Source of the DNA: Aphidius gifuensis
Lineage: Eukaryota > Arthropoda > Insecta > Hymenoptera > Braconidae
Length of the DNA stretch: 64,000 nucleotides
Direction of reading: 5' to 3'
NCBI RefSeq assembly: GCF_014905175.1
Contig: NC_057792.1
Coordinates: forward strand, 3,906,001 to 3,970,000
Shown here: positions 43,501 to 51,464 of the stretch, in pieces
Position numbering within the stretch: the stretch's first letter is position 1
How the letters are laid out: every line of letters starts with the position of its first letter
The notes under the pieces: model-generated
Database searches by the model: none
The model's input: only the letters and a program-made list of their open reading frames with translations
What the model was told of the DNA's origin: nothing
Translations under genes and position numbers: made by a program

Positions 43501-45409
43501 AAAAAAAATCCAATCAACTAATAGTTATTTAAATAAATTTTTATTTGACCTAAAAACGAAAAAAAAAAAAAATTAATACATGAAAAGAATGAAAAATTAA
43601 ATAGATAAAATAACATCTTGAAATATTTTTCATTTGATAATTATCTTGTGTATTAATTAATCAAAATTAATTGGTTTATATGGTAAAAATATAGAAAGTT
43701 CATTGAATGCTCTTTCAAACGATGTGTGATTTATTGCATTTATATTGATTTCAATAAATTGATAATTATATGAATATATTTATTGCCAAAGTTTAATTAA
43801 ATTTTATTATTTTATATTATTACATTGAAAAATTATTCTGAAAATAATTTGTTATATATTTTTGAGAGATGAAATAGGGATGTTTTTAAGGGTGAAAATT
43901 TAAATATCCCTTTTGGAATTTTGTGTGTGATGAATTTGTATATGAAAATTGTCGATCACGTTTTAGACGCAACCCCAAATTATTATCATGCTTTCGAGTT
44001 ATTTTTCACTGCCTTCAATTTAAAATTTTACTATTAATTTTTTTTTTCTTTGTTGTTATAACAAGCTACAATTATTTATAATAGATTTTTTTTTTTTTTT
44101 TTCCTTTTATACATTTGTAATAATCAATTAAATCAATTTATTTTTATATATAAAATAAATTCTTTTCTCTGTACTTAACAAATTTTTATTTCAAATAAAA
44201 AATATATAAACACGTTTTTTATTATCAATATTTTGGTCAAGATATAATATATATGTGATTGTTTTTTTTTTTATCAATGTTCTTGGCAACTTTCCATTGC
44301 CAAGAAGATGGATAAATTTATCGAGAGATGCCAAGAACGACACTCACAAGTAGAATCATTATCGTGTCTCTTGTCGTCACAACATGACACATGTCACTCG
44401 TGTTTGTTACCCTATATATACACACTAGTAACATAACTAACAACACAAGAACTTGGCAAACCACTGAGAACAGTTTGAAATTCCTTCATCAAGAAAAATA
44501 AAACGAAAAAAAAAAATATTAAAAACACATAAATAAATATTTTTTTTTTTTAAATATAAAAATCTATAAATGTAATTATTTATATCACATAAAAAAATCT
44601 TGATAATTTTACGTAAATTATGAGATAAAATATTGTTAAAAAAAAAAAAGTAAAAATATATAAAAATTAAAGAGTTGAAAAAAAAAAAATCATCTTACAT
44701 GTATGTTATCGTGTCGTGAGACGAGTCGAAAGTGGCACGCTTTTAATACGTATTTTATTAAATTGTTATTTATTATTATTTTTTCAGGTGAGGCTATTCA
44801 CCTTGCCAGAGATTTTGGATATATTTGTGAGAATGAATTTCCGGCAAAGCCTGTTGCTGAATACCTTAGTCGACAACACTGTGAACCACAAGATTCATAC
44901 AGAAGAAAAGAACTTCTTCATGCCACCAAGTGAGTAATAATAAATTTTTTAATAATTAATATATATTATTTTAAAACAAAAAAATTAATTGATAATTATT
45001 TATATAATATTATTTTTTATCAACAGACAAATTACCAAAGAATTGGTGGATATACTTAATCATGATAGATCACCACTTTGCAACACAAGACCGCCTCATA
45101 TTTTGGAACCAAGTGTACAAAGACATTTAACAAATTTTTCATTATTATCACATGGATTTGGTAGTCCAGCAATAATTGCTGCACTAACAGCATTTCAGGT
45201 AATTTAAATTTTAAATAATATATATTTTTAACTTGCTTGATTTTTTCTTAAATATTAATTTTAATTTACAGAGAATTTTAAATGAATCATTGAATCATTT
45301 GGAAAAAATATATCCAGGAAATAGTGGTGGTGTTACAAGCAGTCAACAATCTGGTCTTGATGGTAATAAAAATAAAGATGGTAATTTAATGAATGATATG
45401 AAAAAGTGA
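1497..45409 (+). CDS. TfAP-2: Transcription factor AP-2 (whole gene, 9-exon CDS with alternative first exons)
   Basis: Sequence-specific nuclear regulator that binds GCCN3GGC as a dimer. Common coding exons: 28595-28972, 34004-34198, 34886-34937, 39801-40002, 42280-42398, 44788-44929, 45027-45198, 45272-45409 (TGA). Each uses GT-AG introns and the frames join without a stop. With alternative first exons at 1497-1541, 17721-18020 or 27387-27479 the predicted proteins are about 480, 565 and 496 residues, near vertebrate AP-2 size (about 437) plus low-complexity insertions. Diagnostic segments are FQPPYFPPPF (activation region), [51 protein letters not shown] and SHGFGSPA (DNA-binding and helix-span-helix dimerisation). 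The 52-, 119- and 142-nt exons match the vertebrate exon pattern as I recall it. Drosophila has one AP-2 gene, so this is probably the sole orthologue. Confidence 0.97.
1542..2859 (+). other. intron 1A, proximal part
   Basis: AT-rich intron sequence with long A/T homopolymers. Short less-AT stretches occur at 2040-2110 and 2380-2480. No coding or RNA gene is seen. Confidence 0.5.
2860..3660. promoter_or_regulatory. candidate noncoding regulatory patches
   Basis: Two blocks of balanced base composition (about 2880-3090 and 3500-3650) stand out from surrounding homopolymer-rich intron. They have stops in all frames and no splice-compatible exon. The first contains CCAAT-like sites and a GACCCGGAC/CCAGGACCCTGG segment; the second contains CCCCCGACCGCAGTCG. 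Such complexity islands in long introns of developmental regulators are often enhancers. This rests on composition only. Confidence 0.3.
5530..6340. promoter_or_regulatory. candidate noncoding regulatory patches
   Basis: Higher-complexity intronic DNA. It includes a CG-rich stretch at 5555-5600 with TCTCGCGCAT and GCGCGCGC, and a 6040-6330 block that is open on the minus strand for 113 codons but resembles no protein I know. No splice or start context supports a gene. It is best treated as possible enhancer sequence. Confidence 0.25.
7190..7430. promoter_or_regulatory. GC-rich intronic island with two AP-2 palindromes
   Basis: One of the most GC-rich patches in the first intron. It holds GCCGCGGGC (7226-7234) and GCCTCAGGC (7320-7328), both exact GCCN3GGC AP-2 sites. 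The minus strand is open for 79 codons and contains ATG followed by 15 codons and a GTGAGT donor-like site, so an antisense or alternative exon cannot be excluded. The protein is not recognisable. Confidence 0.4.
7801..7816. repeat. (AC)8 microsatellite
   Basis: Eight perfect AC dinucleotides in the TfAP-2 first intron, directly after a less AT-rich block at 7720-7800. No function is inferred. Confidence 0.9.
8380..9060. promoter_or_regulatory. candidate enhancer with AP-2 and DR1 elements
   Basis: A run of complex sequence inside the intron with two exact GCCN3GGC palindromes, GCCCAAGGC (8404-8412) and GCCTCAGGC (8771-8779). CG-rich motifs lie at 8450-8475 and 8840-8860. A near-perfect DR1 nuclear-receptor element, TGGTCA-G-AGGTCA, is at 8954-8966. 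There is no plausible exon; the 116-codon minus-strand frame is low-complexity Phe/Ser/His. The enhancer role is inferred. Confidence 0.4.
9061..17220 (+). other. intron sequence between promoters A and B
   Basis: About 8 kb of mostly AT-rich DNA with many A/T runs and short AT microsatellites. Modestly richer stretches occur near 9600-10000, 10380-10620, 13340-13560 and 16130-16300. Open frames here are short, low-complexity and lack splice context. I see no gene, tRNA or mobile element. Confidence 0.5.
16822..17187. repeat. (GAT)n trinucleotide tracts
   Basis: Two tracts, 16822-16841 and about 17150-17187 (the second imperfect with GAC), lie just upstream of promoter B. The minus-strand frame over the second reads as poly-Ser/His, which is a repeat artefact. 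Confidence 0.85.
17255..17400 (+). promoter_or_regulatory. Promoter B of TfAP-2
   Basis: A GC-rich island 320-470 bp upstream of the second alternative first exon. It contains GCCGCAGGC (17274-17282, GCCN3GGC) and GCCTCTAGGC (17309-17318, GCCN4GGC), a GCGCGCGCGC run, and an exact insect initiator TCAGTC at 17357-17362. No DPE is present at the canonical +28 position. A CCAAT lies just downstream at 17376-17380. This is inferred as the promoter of the exon at 17721. Confidence 0.45.
17721..18020 (+). CDS. TfAP-2: TfAP-2 alternative first coding exon B
   Basis: One hundred codons from ATG 17721 to a consensus gtgagt donor at 18021, ending in phase 0 and so compatible with the exon at 28595. 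ATGs at 17766 and 17772 (MKMSPLHKVTSPESSELM) are in frame and follow a Lys/Ile-rich stretch, so translation may start there. The middle holds a run of 12 Asn; the end is acidic (DDNTGDELQDDIDD). It stands out as coding against the AT background by its Ser/Glu/Asp content. It would give AP-2 an N-terminus rich in Ser, Asn and acidic residues. Confidence 0.7.
18170..18500. promoter_or_regulatory. intronic patch with two AP-2 palindromes
   Basis: Just downstream of exon B. It contains GCCTCAGGC (18234-18242) and GCCTGAGGC (18474-18482), both matching the classical AP-2 recognition palindrome, 240 bp apart in otherwise AT-rich DNA. This is a candidate autoregulatory element. Confidence 0.45.
18501..26440 (+). 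other. intron sequence between exon B and promoter C
   Basis: Mostly AT-rich. Higher-complexity patches lie at 21620-21730, 22420-22745 (ending in a CAG/gtatgt donor-like site at about 22740, no ATG in the last 100 bp), 23880-24030 (open on both strands, 95 and 77 codons, unrecognised) and 24180-24900. A (TTG)n tract occupies 23558-23596. None supports a gene; some may be enhancers or untranslated leader exons. Confidence 0.45.
23558..23596. repeat. (TTG)n trinucleotide tract
   Basis: About 13 TTG units with one ATTG interruption. The plus-strand poly-Leu frame across it is an artefact of the repeat. Confidence 0.9.
26440..26740 (+). promoter_or_regulatory. Promoter C of TfAP-2
   Basis: A GC-rich island about 0.65-0.95 kb upstream of the third first exon. 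It carries GGGCGTCTCC, CGGCCCCAACTCGCG, GATCTGCGCGAG, a CACGTG E-box at 26659-26664 and CTCAGACTAAG, a weak initiator match. Position and composition parallel promoters A and B. Which start site is used cannot be decided from sequence. Confidence 0.4.
27387..27479 (+). CDS. TfAP-2: TfAP-2 alternative first coding exon C
   Basis: Thirty-one codons beginning MFPPRTENANVDKLALCYAP and ending VIEVE at a gtgacc donor (27480), phase 0. A second GT six bases upstream (27474) would give an in-frame form two residues shorter. It is the nearest first exon to the common body (1.1-kb intron). Its composition is much less AT-biased than its flanks, which supports coding. It gives a protein of about 496 residues. 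Confidence 0.75.
28595..28972 (+). CDS. TfAP-2: TfAP-2 common exon 2 (activation region)
   Basis: 126 codons between acag (28591-28594) and gtaagt (28973), phase 0 at both ends. It starts DRLTGHGG, the insect counterpart of the vertebrate DRHDG junction. It carries Gly/His/Asn-rich low complexity, then the conserved FQPPYFPPPF segment with its PPxY core, then YLVSDPYTQTLNTLH, matching the DPY...LNPLH region of vertebrate AP-2. It ends LRRDPESIHV. The upstream in-frame ATG at 28562 lies inside the intron and is not a start. Confidence 0.92.
28973..34003 (+). other. TfAP-2 intron (5.0 kb)
   Basis: AT-rich with several long homopolymers (for example 19 T at 30110-30128). An AP-2-like half-palindrome GCCTGGGGT lies at 31092-31100. 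A more complex patch at 30520-30660 has no coding support. No gene is seen. Confidence 0.5.
34004..34198 (+). CDS. TfAP-2: TfAP-2 common exon 3
   Basis: 65 codons, acceptor tag at 34001-34003, donor gtgagc at 34199, phase 0. It contains a 12-residue polyglycine run encoded by GGT/GGA/GGC, then VRRPDALLPQPGLDQTDLGL, equivalent to the linker between activation and DNA-binding regions. A gtacgt donor 12 nt further on would add VSDD in frame, a possible minor splice form. Confidence 0.9.
34886..34937 (+). CDS. TfAP-2: TfAP-2 52-nt exon 4
   Basis: Fifty-two nucleotides between tacag and gtgagt, entering in phase 0 and leaving after the first base of a codon. It encodes NTNVDDGGFMNDLPLLK, the position of the vertebrate VEDPGINIPDQTVIKK exon, which as I recall is also 52 nt. 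This size and phase match strongly supports the model. Confidence 0.9.
34938..39800 (+). other. TfAP-2 intron (4.9 kb) with AP-2 sites
   Basis: AT-rich, with a 26-T run at 35815-35840. AP-2-type palindromes occur at 36294-36303 (GCCCGCGGGC, N4) and 37356-37364 (GCCCGAGGC, N3). There are two close matches at 38771-38779 (GCCTGAGGG) and 38785-38793 (GCCTGAGGT), 14 bp apart. Complex patches at 35390-35510, 36270-36480 and 37590-37810 may be regulatory. No other gene is seen. Confidence 0.5.
39801..40002 (+). CDS. TfAP-2: TfAP-2 exon 5 (start of DNA-binding domain)
   Basis: The frame enters with two bases completing the split codon and leaves after two bases of an Arg codon (donor gtaatt, 40003). 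It contains [20 protein letters not shown] then [20 protein letters not shown], the nearly invariant first part of the AP-2 basic/DNA-binding domain. Confidence 0.96.
40003..42279 (+). other. TfAP-2 intron
   Basis: AT-rich. It includes a (TG)n-like stretch near 40330-40345 and a moderately complex block at 40330-40530. No gene is seen. Confidence 0.5.
42280..42398 (+). CDS. TfAP-2: TfAP-2 exon 6 (basic region)
   Basis: 119 nt, acceptor ttgcag and donor gtaagt at 42399. It encodes AKSKNGGRLLREKLEKIGLN and [20 protein letters not shown], the basic region that contacts DNA. The 119-nt size agrees with the vertebrate exon as I recall it. Confidence 0.96.
42399..44787 (+). other. TfAP-2 intron with TTGGCA/TGCCAA cluster
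   Basis: AT-rich except at 44270-44470, where a perfect 10-bp inverted repeat (44280-44289 with 44297-44306, core CTTGGCAA/TTGCCAAG) is followed by two more TGCCAAG/CTTGGCA copies near 44330 and 44450. The 7-bp spacer and TTGGC half-sites resemble nuclear factor I elements. No coding content. Confidence 0.45.
44788..44929 (+). CDS. TfAP-2: TfAP-2 exon 7
   Basis: 142 nt, phase 1 in and phase 2 out, donor gtgagt at 44930. It encodes [20 protein letters not shown] and KPVAEYLSRQHCEPQDSYRR, followed by KELLHATK, part of the helix-span-helix dimerisation region. Confidence 0.96.
45027..45198 (+). CDS. TfAP-2: TfAP-2 exon 8
   Basis: 172 nt ending in phase 0 with CAG/gtaatt. It encodes QITKELVDILNHDRSPLCNT, ILEPSVQRHLTNFSLLSHGF and GSPAIIAALTAFQ, the second helical part of the dimerisation domain. 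Confidence 0.96.
45272..45409 (+). CDS. TfAP-2: TfAP-2 terminal exon
   Basis: Acceptor acag at 45268-45271, then 45 codons and TGA at 45407-45409. It begins RILNESLNHLEKIYPGN, aligning with the vertebrate NYLTEALKAMDKMYLSN end, followed by a Gly/Ser/Asn/Lys-rich tail. The tail ends KK, recalling the basic vertebrate AP-2 C-terminus. Confidence 0.94.
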   Translation, partial: RILNESLNHLEKIYPGNSGGVTSSQQSGLDGNKNKDGNLMNDMKK

Positions 45410-47740
45410 CGTTCAGAGGACCCGCCTACCTCAAATATGGTAACATCAATAAGCGATTCTTGGCCCTACAATAATTAAAAAAAAAGATATTAATAAATAA
45501 ATTTTGTTATTCATATATGAATGACTTTATAAGTTTGTGCACATGGAGGTTGGCTGGTCAATCCAACGAATAATTTATCTCAAATAATGATAGATAAAAA
45601 ATTAACGGAGATTAAATTTAAAAAAAAAAAAACAAAAAAATTTGAATATTTAAATAAATAATTAAACTATTGAAAAAAAAATAAAGAGTAATAATAATTT
45701 TTAAAATAATACAATTGTATAAATATTTAAATTAAATCACAATGGCATATGTCGTTAATATTGATATGAAATTATGTCAAAATGTGGTTAAAATTATAAA
45801 ATTAAAATAATAATTATTCAAAGAAAAAATATAAAAATCTCAGCTTGAGAGATACCTGGACCATATCAATTGATTTTATTATTAATTTTACTTAAAAAGA
45901 TAAAAAAAAGAAAATTAAAAATTGTAAATATTATTAGTTGTTTTCATGTTTTACAAAGCCCTAAAAAAAAAAAGTGCTATATTATTAATCGTAAATTGTG
46001 TATTTTTAAATTTAGATATAGCATTTGTGATATACATACTCAAATTGTATTAAAGCTCTAACAGCTTAATATATTCGTTAAAAAAAAAAAAAGTTTAAAT
46101 CTAAATGTGTATGTATATCATCTTAACTAGCTCTCTTTTAATAATAAATTTATTTTTTTTATTTTCTTTATTATATCATTTTAATTAATTATCATTTTTT
46201 TATTATAAAAATTCATAAATTATTTTAATTCATACGTAGAACAAAAAAAAACAGTGATGGGATTTCTTCCTCGTTAGTTCAAACAATGACGAATTATAAG
46301 ATTGAAAATTAAAAATATTGTTCAGCAATAGTAGTGCCAATAAAAAAAAAATAATTAAATAAATACTTGCCATTGAAAATTAATTAATAATAAATAATAA
46401 ATAGCGTGCCAATTTTCGTGCCAATTGTGTGCAAAATATAGGACGATATTTTATAATTTTTTGTTTCTTTTAATATAATATTTTAAAAACAAAAAAATTA
46501 TATTAAATTACGAAATAGAGAAAAGAAATCACATCGGTATAATCAGTCCAATTTGCGACATATCGCATAGATACACATTATACTTAAAAGTAAACATTAA
46601 GTTTCAAAGGTAACACAATTTACAAAAATAAAAATAAGTAAATAAAAAAAATATATAATAATTAAATAGAGTAAATAAATAATTATTAAATAACTTGAGA
46701 GCAACAATGTACAGAGCATTTAAATCTTTCATGTGATATAATTCATACATTGTCAAATTTTAATTCAATTTTAATAATGTCACATTTTATTTTTTCTTTT
46801 GTTGGAAATGAACAAAATAATATTTCTCATTTAAATTTTTTTTTATCTAAAATTATTGTAGTTACTGAAATTTTTAAACAAATTGATTTATTTAAATATA
46901 TTTATTTACTCATGAAAGTCCAAATATAAAAGAGAAAAATTTTTTAAGTTATTTAAAATTGTAAGAATTATAAATTTTTTAAAAATGTATATATATTGGA
47001 AATTGTTTATAATTAAATATCCAATATAATTTGTATATATACTTGGACAATTATATGATTTGGAAAATCAATAGTTTGAATATAAAAAAAAAATTAAAAT
47101 CAATTCGAAATAAAATGATTTAAATGAAAACATTAATTTGGCAATATAGAAAAGGCAAACTTTGCGGAGACTTTTTTTAATTATAAATTAATCACAGACT
47201 TTTATCTTGTATAATGAATACAGTTGATAAAATGGAAGAGTAAATAGAAAAAGATTTCTATAAGAAACAATTATTTAAAAGTATATATATACATCTTTAA
47301 AGAGAGCGTAGAAAATAATCTTCTCTACAAAGAATTTCTGTGCCAATTTCTGTTGTATTTAAATTTTCGTTACAATTTTTTTTTTCTTTCTCTTTTGTTG
47401 CATATTGCAATGCATTTAATAAAAACAAAAGAAATATATATATAAATAAATGCGAGAAATAAAAATGTAATAGAAAAAAAAAATAAAATGACAAAACAAA
47501 AAAAAACATAACATTCTTGAACTTCCTCTTGTAAAATACTCTACCTATCTTTATTGAGAAAAAAAATTTAGTAGTATGTAATATCTGAATATCTTATATT
47601 CTTTTTTTGTATATTGGTGTGTGATAAATAAAGCGAATAAGAATATTGTTTCTAAGTTATGTAATACATTTGTCGTTGAAAGAAAAAAGAAAAACCTTAG
47701 AGTATTTGAAAACATATATTAAACCTTATTCACTATTTTC
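45410..47740 (+). other. TfAP-2 3' untranslated/intergenic DNA
   Basis: AT-rich sequence directly after the stop codon with many possible AATAAA signals, so the polyadenylation site cannot be chosen. No other coding region is supported; the 60-70 codon frames are low-complexity. Confidence 0.5.
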
Positions 47741-47760
47741 ATTCTAGGTGTTTTACAAAA

Positions 47761-48471
47761 AATAAAATTTATTTTCAAAATATCAGGAGAGCAGGTAACA
47801 TAAGAGGTAAACTGGAAATTACATAAAATACCTCTTTGCTCATTCTATGATCCTGTTAAAAAATTAGACTCGCCACTATTTTTTTTCTAATTGATTTCAA
47901 TAAAATAAAATTTATTTTCGAAATATCAGGAGAGCAGGTAACGCAGGAGGTGATCTAGAAATAAAATAAAATACCTCTTTGCCTGTTCTATGATCCTGTT
48001 AAAAAATTAGACTCGCCACTATTTTTTTTCTAATTGATTTTTAATAAATAAAATTTATTTTCAAAATATCAGGAGAGCAGGTAACGCAGGAGGTGATCTA
48101 GAAATTGTACAAAATACCTCTTTGCCTGTTCTATGATCCTGTTAAAAAATTAGACTCGCCACTATTTTTTTTCTAATTGATTTTTATGAAATAAAATTTA
48201 TTTTCAAAATATCAGGAGAGCAGGTAACGCAGGAGGTGATCTAGAAATAAAATAAAATACCTCTTTGCCTGTTCTATGATCCTGTTCTATGATCCTGTTA
48301 AAAAATTAGACTCGCCACTATTTTTTTTCTAATTGATTTTTAATAAATAAAATTTATTTTCAAAATATCAGGAGAGCAGGTAACGCAGGAGGTGATCTAG
48401 AAATAAAATGAAATACCTCTTTGCCTGTTCTATGATCCTGTTAAAAAATTAGACTCGCCACTATTTTTTTA
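47761..48471 (+). repeat. 143-bp satellite, first block (5 units)
   Basis: The marker CAGGAGAGCAGGTAAC starts at 47784, 47927, 48070, 48213 and 48369, giving spacings of 143, 143, 143 and 156. The 156-bp unit carries a 13-bp internal duplication (CTGTTCTATGATC twice). Units share AGGAGGT...ACCTCTTTGCCTGTTC and TTAGACTCGCCAC. The block is cut off at the T-run by unrelated DNA at 48472. The CAGGA/AGGAGGT half is an imperfect inverted repeat of the ACCTCTTT/ATCCTG half, so single-stranded units could fold. Confidence 0.97.
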
Positions 48472-49604
48472 CGGAGGCGAAGCCTTACGTATTGAAATCA
48501 CTGGCAAAAAATAAATAATGTTCATATCTTCTAAACTATTTAAGATAGAGAGTTTGAAATAGGCTTAAATTAAAGGTTTTGAAAAGATCTACAGCCAAGG
48601 ATATGAAAGAAAAATTTTGGATTATTAGTTAGTTAATTGTTAATAAAAAATAGATAATGAAAAAATTTTAAACTCGATATATTAAGAAAACTAAGAACAA
48701 ATCATGGATGCAATTTTTTGCCAGGTTGTTTGTTTTTTAAAACTCTACAAAATTACGATTTTTTTTTTTTTTTATTGTTGCTAGAAATTTGTTAATTAAC
48801 AGAATATCAGAATTTGTGTTTTAGACACTTCTATAATCTTTTAAAAATTATCTCACAGAGTTATATTTGGTCTTAAAATTTTCCTCATCAAAATCTCTAC
48901 AGCCAAGGCTATGTTTAGAAATATCAAAACCACCCATTTTTGATTTGTAAGACGATTGTTTTATAATAATAGGTGTCATCGCGAACTTTTGTAATGAATA
49001 AGGACCTTTAAAAGTTGTACTTGGAAGTTCTATCATATCCTGGCTGTGGCAATTTTTATAAAAAATTTTTTTGAATGCAACATAATTTTTGCGTTTATTT
49101 ATTCAAAAGTTATCGGTTGTCCAAACAAATTACCAATTTGTACAACAATTTCTTCTAAATAAAAAGTTTGTACGCATGCGCCAATCAAAAAATATATTTC
49201 GATCGGTAAGCCGGTATTTCTTTTCATCGATCTTTCATTTAAATAGTAAGAATAAAATTTAAAAAAATAAAAATAGTAAAAGTTTTTGATCTAAGTAGAA
49301 AAATAAGATAACTGTTAACTTTTTTAAATTTTTTTAAAAATTAAATTACAACTAGAAAAGAAACAACAAATATACATATGTATATTGTATATAGTTAAAA
49401 ATATATACATGTTATATTGAGGTTAGGTTCAAATGTTATCATTGTTATTATTGTGTACAATATTTATATTCAAATAAATATTTTTAAAAAAAATATATTA
49501 TGTATAATAATAATAATGATAAATATGGTTTCGTAATTAAAAAACCCGTATTCGCCGGAGTTTTGAAAATTTTCAATTTTCAACGGGAAACGATTTCGTT
49601 ATAA
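48472..49604. mobile_element. 1.1-kb segment inserted in the satellite
   Basis: Non-satellite DNA that interrupts the array. It begins ACGGAGGCGAAGCCTTACG and ends GATTTCGTTATAACAAC. ATTTTTTT lies on both sides, compatible with an 8-bp target duplication but also with the poly-T normally present in each unit. CTACAGCCAAGG occurs twice inside (about 48590 and 48898). A 62-codon minus-strand frame (48848-49036) is unrecognised. No terminal inverted repeats or transposase are evident, so this could be a decayed nonautonomous element or simply flanking DNA joined by rearrangement. Confidence 0.35.
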
Positions 49605-51440
49605 CAACATTTTTTTCTAATTGATTTTTAATAAATAAAATTTATTTTCAAAATATCAGGAGAGCAGGTAACTCAGGAGGTGAACTAGAAATAAATTAAA
49701 ATACCTCTTTGCCTGTTCTATGATCCTGTTAAAAAATTAGACTCGCCACTATTTTTTTTCTAATTGATTTCAATAAAATAAAATTTATTTTTGAAATATC
49801 AGGAGAGCAGGTAACGCAGGAGGTGATCTAGAAATTGTACAAAATACCTCTTTGCCTGTTCTATGATCCTGTTAAAAAATTAGACTCGCCACTATTTTTT
49901 TTCTAATTGATTTTTAATAAATAAAATTTATTTTCAAAATATCAGGAGAGCAGGTAACGCAGGAGGTGATCTAGAAATAAAATAAAATACCTCTTTGCCT
50001 GTTCTATGATCCTGTTCTATGATCCTGTTAAAAAATTAGACTCGCCACTATTTTTTTTCTAATTGATTTCAACAAAATAAAATTTATTTTTGAAATATCA
50101 GGAGAGCAGGTAACGCAGGAGGTGATCTAGAAATAAAATAAAATACCTCTTTGCCTGTTCTATGATCCTGTTAAAAAATTAATGTCGCCACTATTTTTTT
50201 TCTAATTGATTTCAATAAAATAAAATTTATTTTCAAAATATCAGGAGAGCAGGTAACGCAGGAGGTGATCTAGAAATAAAATAAAATACCTCTTTGCCTG
50301 TTCTATGATCCTGTTAAAAAATTAATGTCGCCACTATTTTTTTTCTAATTGATTTCAATAAAATAAAATTTATTTTCGAAATATCAGGAGAGCAGGTAAC
50401 GCAGGAGGTGAACTAGAAATAAAATAAAATACCTCTTTGCTCATTCTATGATCCTGTTAAAAAATTAGACTCGCCACTATTTTTTTTCTAATTGATTTTT
50501 AATAAATAAAATTTATTTTTGAAATATCAGGAGAGCAGGTAACATAGGAAGTGAACTGGAAATTACATAAGATACCTCTTTGCCTGTTCTATGATCCTGT
50601 TAAAAAATTAGACTCGCCACTATTTTTTTTCTAATTGATTTTTAATAAATAAAATTTATTTTCAAAATATCAGGAGAGCAGGTAACGCAGGAGGTGATCT
50701 AGAAATTGTACAAAATACCTCTTTGCCTGTTCTATGATCCTGTTAAAAAATTAGACTCGCCACTATTTTTTTTCTAATTGATTTTTAATAAATAAAATTT
50801 ATTTTCAAAATATCAGGAGAGCAGGTAACGCAGGAGGTGAACTAGAAATAAAATAAAATACCTCTTTGCCTGTTCTATGATCCTGTTAAAAAATTAGACT
50901 CGCCACTATTTTTTTTCTAATTGATTTCAATAAAATAAAATTTATTTTCAAAATATCAGGAGAGCAGGTAACGCAGGAGGTGATCTAGAAATAAAATAAA
51001 ATACCTCTTTGCCTGTTCTATGATCCTGTTAAAAAATTAGACTCGCCACTATTTTTTTTCTAATTGATTTCAATAAAATAAAATTTATTTTTGAAATATC
51101 AGGAGAGCAGGTAACGCAGGAGGTGAACTAGAAATAAAATAAAATACCTCTTTGCCTGTTCTATGATCCTGTTAAAAAATTAGACTCGCCACTATTTTTT
51201 TTCTAATTGATTTTTAATAAATAAAATTTATTTTCAAAATATCAGGAGAGCAGGTAACGCAGGAGGTGATCTAGAAATAAAATGAATTACCTCTTTGCCT
51301 GTTCTATGATCCTGTTATGATCCTGCATAAAATTTATTTTTAAAATATCAGGAGAGCAGGTAACATAAGAGGTGAACTAGGAATTCAATAAAATACCTCT
51401 TTGCTTATTCTATGATCCTGTAATAAAATTTTAAATTCTG
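49605..51440 (+). repeat. 143-bp satellite, second block (13 units)
   Basis: Marker starts are at 49657, 49800, 49943, 50099, 50242, 50385, 50528, 50671, 50814, 50957, 51100, 51243 and 51349. All spacings are 143 except one 156 (same 13-bp duplication as block 1) and a final truncated 106. Variants recur: TTTTTAATAAAT versus TTTCAATAAAAT leaders, TTAGACTCGCC versus TTAATGTCGCC, GATCTAG versus GAACTAG. Units are almost identical, showing recent homogenisation. There is no open reading frame through the units. Confidence 0.97.
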
Positions 51441-51464
51441 TAATAAAAATATGAAATAATAAAA

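Noticed and set aside
48848..49036. 62-codon minus-strand frame in the inserted segment as transposase remnant
   Set aside because: No catalytic or DNA-binding motif recognisable; too short to assign.
49421..49434. TTAGG-like telomeric motif (GAGGTTAGGTTC)
   Set aside because: Only one or two units, no tandem array.
47761..51440. CRISPR array
   Set aside because: Whole 143-bp units repeat without unique spacers and the DNA is eukaryotic; it is a satellite.
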